Shown: piece by piece, positions 57,638-64,000 of the stretch
How positions within the stretch are numbered: position 1 is the stretch's first letter
Layout of the letters: every line of letters begins with the position of its first letter
NCBI GenBank assembly: GCA_947095585.1
Contig: OX352762.1
Coordinates: 92,912,249 to 92,976,248 of the forward strand
From: Nephrocerus scutellatus
Lineage: Eukaryota > Arthropoda > Insecta > Diptera > Pipunculidae
DNA length: 64,000 bases
Direction of reading: 5' to 3'
Notes under the pieces: model-generated
Database searches by the model: none
Told to the model about the DNA's origin: nothing
The model's input: only the letters and a program-made list of their open reading frames with translations
Made by a program: the position numbers and the translations under genes

Positions 57638-60600
57638 CTTGAAACTTCACGGCGGACGTCTTTTTGAGGCCACCGCCAGTTGATGATGTCTTCTTCCAGG
57701 TAGACTCGGCCCCATTGGGAACGTATCGTGCTTTAGGCTGGTGGACGCTTGGATCAAATTTCTGATTGGCAAAAATGTCATAACCAGGTTTAAGGATCGA
57801 AGTCATCGTGTTACTCCTTCGATGCTTATGCTGGGGCGATTTCGGTGGTCTCGGTGGTGAGACAGAACTTGATCGCCGCTCCAACTTGCTATGGCGTCGG
57901 AGTGGAACATCCCTACTTGTTGGACCGCTGTCGGGATCAGCTGGAGTTCGGGCATTATCCCTTGGCCGAGGGTACTTGTGGGCAATCCAACTGGCACTGA
58001 GGTGCTCCGAAATGTCTTTCATTTCGTGGTCTTCTGGCATCGAAGAATGCGAGTCGTTTGGCGTATGGTGCTCCGGAGATAAACTCTCGAACTTGCATCG
58101 AATGCGTTCAACTTCTCCGCGTGTCGGGCTGGGACTGCAGCTTTTCTTGGTAATCTCCTGCTTAAGAGCTGCGGTCTTACTGATGATGTCTATGTGCGGC
58201 ATAAGACGATTTTTTCGCGACAGGGGTGATATGACTTTTCTGGCACGAGTACGACCCCGACCAGATGTAGAGGACGACGATGAGTGCTGCTGATTGGAAG
58301 TCTCAAACTTGTGCGTAATCAAGAAGACATCGGCTGTCTCGCTTTCCTGGACAACTGTCTTCTGGGTGTCTTTTGATCCAGCCTGAGTGCGTAACTCTGG
58401 ATCGCTGCGCACCCTACGCAGCGGACAAAGACCAAAAATATTACTCAATTTCTTTGCTGGGCGGCCCAGGCTCTCAAATTTGTCTTTGATCTTTTGCACT
58501 TCGCCGGTCTGAACGCGATGCAGGTACGAAGCTGCTTCTGTTTGGGGAGAAACACTGCGGGATCTGTAATAGGATTCAAGATGCTCGATGCTTCCATCAG
58601 GTGAAACTGTAGTGGTAGTTTGATGGAAATGGTATTCATCTCGAGGCATGGTTAAATCGTCGAGCGTCTCATCTGGTGGTGGTGGAGGGCGACGCAAAGG
58701 AAAATTTACTCGCGACAAATCGTTCTCCCCGAAGAGATCGCGAAAGTCTGTCAATGAAGAGCTTAGCTCCTGGTGTTGGAAACTAGCATCTTTAGCGCGA
58801 GCTTTCATGTTTTCCTCAACCACATGCATCACCTCGTCTTCGTCGGGAGAAGAGTATTCGCGTGCATGATAAATGGTCTTGGAAGGCTCCTCATATTTTC
58901 GCGCCTCGAAGTATTGAATTTTTTTTGTGATATCGGGCTTCTCTTTTTCTTGCGACAAAAGCTGAAGTTCATTGGTCCGATCTTGATTGGTTTTTAATTT
59001 GGTACGGGTGGTTTGGTCGTGACAGACTTGGGTTGAAAAGATGCTCTTGGCTGGCAGCGGTGGTGGAGCAGGAATTTCTGACAAAGTAATCTTGGCATTT
59101 TCTGCAGCAATAGCACCTCTGGTTTCCCGGGCAAGCATAACCGGGGAATTTGATCGCGTAAGGTTTTGGGGAAGTTTTCGCTTTTCGTCTTCGCTTACTT
59201 TAGTCACTACGTGTTCGATGGTCTTCCGTTGAACAGCTGGCCTATGTGCGGCTTCTTTTCGTCGCATTACAGGACCAATAAGGTCATCCTTAGTCATCGA
59301 TGAGTTACAGCGAACCTTTAGAACTTTTGCCGCGGCAGATGCCTTCGTATCGTGATTAACTGTTATTACATAGTCCTCGGCGATGTCAGCGACTCCAACC
59401 CTTTTTGTATCTGTGTTTGATGGATTGATGCTGTAGATCTCATTAAGCTGTTGTGTGATTTTTAGGACTTGATCCTTGGAAAGTGTGCTTACCAGATGGT
59501 TACTGAGAAAAGGATTCTTGTCTTCTTTTGACTCTCTAGGCTTATGCTGCACGGCAAACAATCCAATCTCTGGGTTGTACTTGACCTCCATACTGGAGGC
59601 AAGATCTGCAACAGTATGACACCGCCAGTTGGGCTTATATGTGTCTTTTCTTGCGTCGAGATCCTGTCTGCGGGCCTCGTCCAACCACTCTTGCTGAATT
59701 TTCCTCTCAAAATCTACTCGCAAATCCTCCACCGATTTGTCCTTGGAACGCAGACCGAAATCAGTGCCTTCAGACCATTTAACATCCTCAACGTCCTTTG
59801 GCCGAAACACAAAATCTTTCTGACGCTGGTCCTGCTTGAGCTTCCCCACCAAGTAGTTTAATTCGCGCTCAGCTCGCTCATGAAAGCGAACCTTGCGCCA
59901 CTCTTCGAAATCAAGAGGTTCTCCCTCGTGTCGAATGGGCTTCAAGTTACCAGCAGAAGTTGCCCGCTCCAATTGACCAACTCTTTCTAGCGTAATATAA
60001 AACCGATTGAGGTCATCGAATCGCTCAGAATTTTTCCTTAACGGATAGTTCGGGGTATGACTTTCCAAGCAATTCAAAGACGATGCACTATGCGAACGGG
60101 TTCCATATAGGGGCATGCCACGTTTCGGCCGTTGATCAGCACTGGATAGACTGCTAGCGCGAACGACTTTATTCGCTTCCTCTTTTTGACTTGTACGAAA
60201 GCTTTGTATTTTTCGTCTTGAAGGCGAGCGTATTTCTTGCACCTGTGGGATGCGAATCTCACGCGTAGGCGAGAATTCCCGGGAGAAGTTCGCTGCAGGA
60301 GATTCCGGTCGTGCAATGTCACTTACACAATGAGTTTTGGAACGCGGTTCGCTACGACTGCGCTGCTCGTAGTGCCATACAAGGTCTTCCATGCGACTTT
60401 TTCTGAACTTAGTAGGTTCATAACCGAGATCTTCATAAATTTTTTCCTCATATTCTTCAGCGACAATATTTCTGTTGTAGGCTGGGCTCAAGCTACGCGA
60501 CTGATGCATCGAAAGGTACCTTGAATCGACGAGGGATCTAGGTTGGTGAGGGGTGTCCTTACTTAAAGTATTCCAAAATCGGGTCTTCTCATGGACTGAT

Positions 60601-61993
60601 GTAGGCAGCACTATTTCATCGTCGTCTACTGTAGATGGAGAATCGTGGAAAAATACTTGGTCAGTAAAGAAAGGATTTGTATGAGGACCACACTGTTGTC
60701 TCGGAATTACGTCCATGATGACTTCCTCAGTAGAAGTCTCTTGGATTTTGCGTAAAATGTTACTGTCTTTTTTATTAATACAAATGGCTTTCGAAGAGCT
60801 CGATGACGGTGGTTTTACAATGCCGCGTTGAGTTGCTTTGCTTGTTGAAACCTTGAGAGGTGGTTTCTTAACAGCTGCAGGTTTTTTTGGTTTGATTGCT
60901 TTCGAAGCGGTTGAGTCTATGGAGAACGTAGAGTTGGTTCGAGTGAGACTCATAGTGGAGCAAGTTTTAGTCATCTGCTTAGACAAAATACTTCGATCCT
61001 GGGGTTGTTTTTTACCGGAATTTGCCAGGGCAAAGGCCTTTGATGCCGCAATCGACCTTGTGGGAGCTTTCTTCTGAATTTCCTCTGTCATTGCTACATG
61101 GAGGCTTCTTGGCGTCTCTCTGCCTTTTGTTGTGCGCTCAATTAATTTTAGTTTGGGCTTCGTCAATGGCGATGCCACTCTCGGTATGGATTTGCTTCGA
61201 GCGTACGTAGGACACGAGGCATACGAACGCACTGCTTTTTTTACCTCATCGGGAGACTTTAACGTTGGATCACGTAGGATATTTGTGCTGGCAGCAAAAC
61301 TACTTCGTCCAAGTGGCAATGTACTCTCGAGGCGTTTTTTTTCTTCAGCAAAAGTTCGCTCTTTGGAAATGCTTCGGCCAAAAGCCACCGGACTACGACT
61401 CGATTGGCGAAGTGCCAACAGGCAAGATTGGCTTCTAACCGGACTAACCGATCTTAGTCGAATTGTTTGCTGTTTCCTGGAAATTCGAGTGTCTACCGGA
61501 CAAATAGATTTCTTCTCTCGTAACCGCATTGCCAACACAGTGGACACAGCTCCTGCGGACTTTGATCGAATCAACGGTTCATGGCGAACTTGCTTGCGAA
61601 GCGTTAAAGTTCCATATTTATTTGCCGTATTCGTACGGAAGCATTGCTCATGGCGTCCGTAAGCATGAGACGATGTCGGACGATTCTTCATGTCGCCGAA
61701 GTTACCTTTTTGCACCAAGCTTGTGCGAGTCCGTGATGACTTGCGATTCGGTGGCAGCGGTGGTTGGTTCATGGGAATGAACGATGGCACTTTCCTAGAA
61801 AATGGCGTAAACATATTGTCGTGTGGCCCGAACAGTGCCACGTTTGTTTTACAATCCAAGATCAATTCCTGCGGCAGCAATTGTTGTTGTTCTATGTGAT
61901 GCGTTGGCGTCTGAAGCTCTTTGCTGTGGACAATGCAAATTTTCGTGAGGGTCGGTGTGATTTGCAAACACTCAAATTCTTCCCCGACAAAGT
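57638..61993 (-). CDS. CAP: CAP giant exon, disordered proline-rich scaffold region
   Basis: This single open frame of 4,356 nt (about 1,452 codons) begins after a TTTCAG acceptor and ends at CAAG|GTTTAC, a weak donor. It is phase 1 at both ends. The product is rich in Ser, Arg, Lys and Pro and looks largely disordered. Proline-rich stretches that could bind SH3 domains include NQPPLPPNRKSS near 61750, PAPPPLPAKS near 59050, a run of five prolines near 58680 and SPPRPPKSP near 57850. A motif of the form I+xKFESL occurs near 58490 and 58090, with a looser KIQYFE version near 58910. A strongly charged, probably helical stretch lies around 59560-59920. No enzymatic domain is visible. Translation does not begin here: the frame is entered by splicing. 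A few antisense open frames on the plus strand are shadows of this exon. Confidence 0.9.
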
Positions 61994-62983
61994 CTGAAAG
62001 GGATATATGCCAGGAATATTCAGAATTAGAAATCTGGTCTGGTAGTCACCAGTGTTCTGGTACAGAATATATGTGCTGTGCAGTTTACCGTGTTGCGGTG
62101 TTCTAGTTATCCTTTCGCAATGTACTACAGAACACATTTTGTGGTCACACACTGGTGCAAGTTTTGATAGAAATTTCCACTGCTCACCTCCACGGAGGAG
62201 AGAGGAACTACAAATACTTTGCAAAGAGGCTCACAGGTGTGTGGAAGTGTATATGTGTAATGTGAATAAAGGTGTATGTGAGTGTTAAGGAATGTCATAA
62301 CGTGTTGAGTGTTTATTGTAGAATGTGTTTTACAGAAGTTTATCGTTATAACAACAAGTATTTCTCGCTTAAGCAGCAGCGTGAGGTCCTTGTTGTTTCT
62401 TAAAAGTGCTATAAAGTGCTCGAGAATTTCTACGAATCCCGAGAAACATAATGGAAAATGAATACAGTACATTTTAAGATTACTGATTTTTTTTAACATC
62501 AGATCGTCACGTAGGAAGACGAGTTTACTTGTTGTGTACTACGCTCTTAACGTGGTAAAAATTCGTTAGTAAATTAATTAAAAAACTTAAATAAAAAGCT
62601 TAAAACTAGTGTGAACCACCAAACCAATTTGTTAAAACTCTTTAAGTCGTCCGTAACCCATAACTACATCACTCTCTCTCTCTCTCTCTCTCCCCACAAC
62701 CGCAATAATTACTACATCACTCAAAAAGAAGGAGCTTGAAAAGGCTTTAAAATGTTAAAAAGTAGTTATAGCAGAAATATGGCAACAGTACAAAAAACCT
62801 GAGTTTGTGAGTGGGTGTGTATGGGTGGATGTGCAAGTACATGGTTTGGAGTAGTGGAAATAAAGTTCCACTTCGCCGCACACACTTACTGCACTTTAAG
62901 TGGTTGATTGTTCAAAATAAATAAAAATGGTTAGTCTTTGCATTGGTGTATAGTAGCGTGAAGTGTACAGTACACGTACATAC
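61994..62983. other. CAP intron upstream of the giant exon
   Basis: It contains a (CT)n microsatellite at about 62671-62692. No additional exon is recognised. Confidence 0.5.
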
Positions 62984-63162
62984 CTTTTGGTTTATCTGGT
63001 GCTGGCTTCCTGAAACCAAAAAGTGGTGGCTCTCCTCCAGCCTGGACACTGCGGTACACTTGTTTCTGTTCGACTGGACTCAGTGGATTACGTTGCGGTG
63101 CGTCCTTTTTACGATATACAACATTCGAATCACTGGTATAACCTTGATCCTTGAGAAGTGCT
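62984..63162 (-). CDS. CAP: CAP internal exon, possible start of sorbin-homology region
   Basis: This 179-nt exon is bounded by a TGCAG acceptor and a GTATGT donor. It enters with one base completing a codon and leaves in phase 1. The 59 full codons read ALLKDQGYTSDSNVVYRKK near the start and VYRSVQAGGEPPLFGFRKPA near the end. The last base (G) joins AC of the next exon to make an Asp codon. By its place at the N-terminal side and its Gly/Pro-rich RKPAP ending, I suspect this is the beginning of the sorbin homology (SoHo) region that names the family. I am recalling that similarity and did not align it. An upstream in-frame TGA just beyond the acceptor shows the reading frame cannot simply extend 5', so another exon must lie further right. 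Confidence 0.75.
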
Positions 63163-64000
63163 CTGCATGATGAACGGTGGTCATCGTGTGGTCAAATAGA
63201 CATCCATATTCGTCATGATGATGATGATTATAATGATGGCAGCGAAAAAGTTCGATGTAGTTCATATGAAAGGATAAATCGCATAAGATAAGTCATTGAA
63301 ATATTTAGGCAGTGGGCTATCTATGTATAATGTAATAGTTTTTTTAAAAAATAACTTCGCCTTTCAGTGTTGCCGTTTGTTAAAGCAGTGAACAGGATGA
63401 CATGAGACCGCATTTCCATCTTATGTCTGAGACTTCTTTGAGGTAATGCTACTCATCCATAGCATATTAAAAATTAAACGGAATTGTTACATTTCGGATT
63501 TAATAATTTTGACTGCATACTTTTAGATAAAAAAAAACGTTTGGCAGAACCTCATTGTAGCAATTTTTAGATACGAGTGTGGCCACAACAACATTTGTAT
63601 TATATAATTTTATGTAAATTTTTTTACACCGAATATATTTCTTCATTTGTGTTTAAAAGTTTCTGAATCACCCCTTTATAATTAGCGCACCCTTCACTTA
63701 TAATATCAGCGGACAAGCACATTGTGGACTTGGAAATATTTGGATATAGGAAGGCAAGAAAGTGTTGTAGTGGGTGGAGTAGAGAGTTTTTCACACCCAG
63801 CACTCACCAACTAGAATATTGTGCTCATAAGCCCACATTGTTGGCTCTAAATCTTAATTACTTCAGACATCAACATTGGTGAATAGAGTCTATCATTTGT
63901 AATATAGTTGATCAGGGCAGTGAAAAAATTCATGAAAGTTTAAACCTTTAAATAGAAATGGTCTGAAAAATTAACTTCTTTATTTTGGTCTTCATCTATT
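63163..64000. other. CAP intron at right edge
   Basis: No upstream exon or promoter is recognised; the gene continues to the right. Confidence 0.45.

Larger units (their letters stand above)
3878..63162 (-). other. CAP: CAP gene locus (sorbin/SH3 adaptor), 5' end outside window
   Basis: This span contains eight minus-strand exons that join in one frame. Their total length is 5,686 nt, which is one leftover base plus 1,895 codons including the stop. Splice phases match at every junction (1, 1, 1, 2, 0, 0, 2 going 5' to 3'). The family assignment rests on three C-terminal SH3 domains and on the conserved block before the first SH3 domain (EEELA...RQAE...YQEERRRKYLQELQD, then RRHTDNF and QKSPIPLNRYDDFP). 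CAP/vinexin/SORBS proteins are cytoskeletal adaptors that bind vinculin and Cbl through SH3 domains at adhesion and muscle-attachment sites. The intron between 17912 and 56595 is 38.7 kb and full of transposon remnants. The first exon or exons and the main promoter must lie beyond position 64000. The protein assignment is confident; the completeness of the exon list is not, because small cassette exons could be missed. Confidence 0.9.

Noticed and set aside
57808..58293. 161-codon plus-strand frame and other plus-strand frames at 58648-61997
   Set aside because: These are antisense shadows of the giant CAP exon, whose own frame is long and spliced in phase.

Overview
The window is insect nuclear DNA, very probably from a cyclorrhaphan fly. 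It holds large introns packed with decayed non-LTR retrotransposons, SINEs and MITEs, AT-rich spacers, Drosophila-type core promoter elements, and one recognisable host gene. That gene is the fly CAP gene (Cbl-associated protein; vinexin/SORBS/ponsin family). It lies on the minus strand from beyond the right edge of the window down to a stop codon at 3878.

Eight CAP exons can be chained with consistent splice phases: 62984-63162, 57638-61993 (a giant 4.36-kb exon), 56595-56675, 17570-17912, 11784-11898, 6886-7092, 6573-6808 and 3878-4046. Together they encode about 1,894 residues, and the 5' end lies outside the window. The C-terminus carries three intact SH3 domains. The first is split by an intron, the second is in one exon, and the third is at the very end. 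The giant exon encodes a long, probably disordered region with proline-rich SH3-ligand-like motifs and repeated KFESL motifs. The junctions entering and leaving exons 57638-61993 and 56595-56675 are all phase 1, so both can be skipped without breaking the frame.

The large CAP introns also hold possible isoform material on the minus strand. One is a 330-codon open frame (ATG at 47573) behind a well-matched Inr+DPE promoter at 47950. Another is a 95-nt exon-like segment at 28966-29060 that is open in two frames. A third is a possible leader exon at 24359-24610. Two further open segments (48803-49159 minus, 52132-52369 plus) look coding but are unidentified.

The rest of the introns is transposon debris. 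There are at least five non-LTR families: an RNase H-bearing I/R1-like family, two jockey-like families and two RTE-like families. There are two tRNA-derived SINE families and several foldback or MITE-type elements. A dispersed repeat has expanded into a minisatellite of about 120-bp period (39.3-40.6 kb). A 2,422-bp tandem duplication (32289-37132) appears to have identical copies. I found no bacterial-type systems, CRISPR arrays, rRNA genes or functional tRNA genes. No clearly new biological system is evident. The most interesting leads are the CAP alternative promoter and orphan exons, the tandem duplication and the SINE families.
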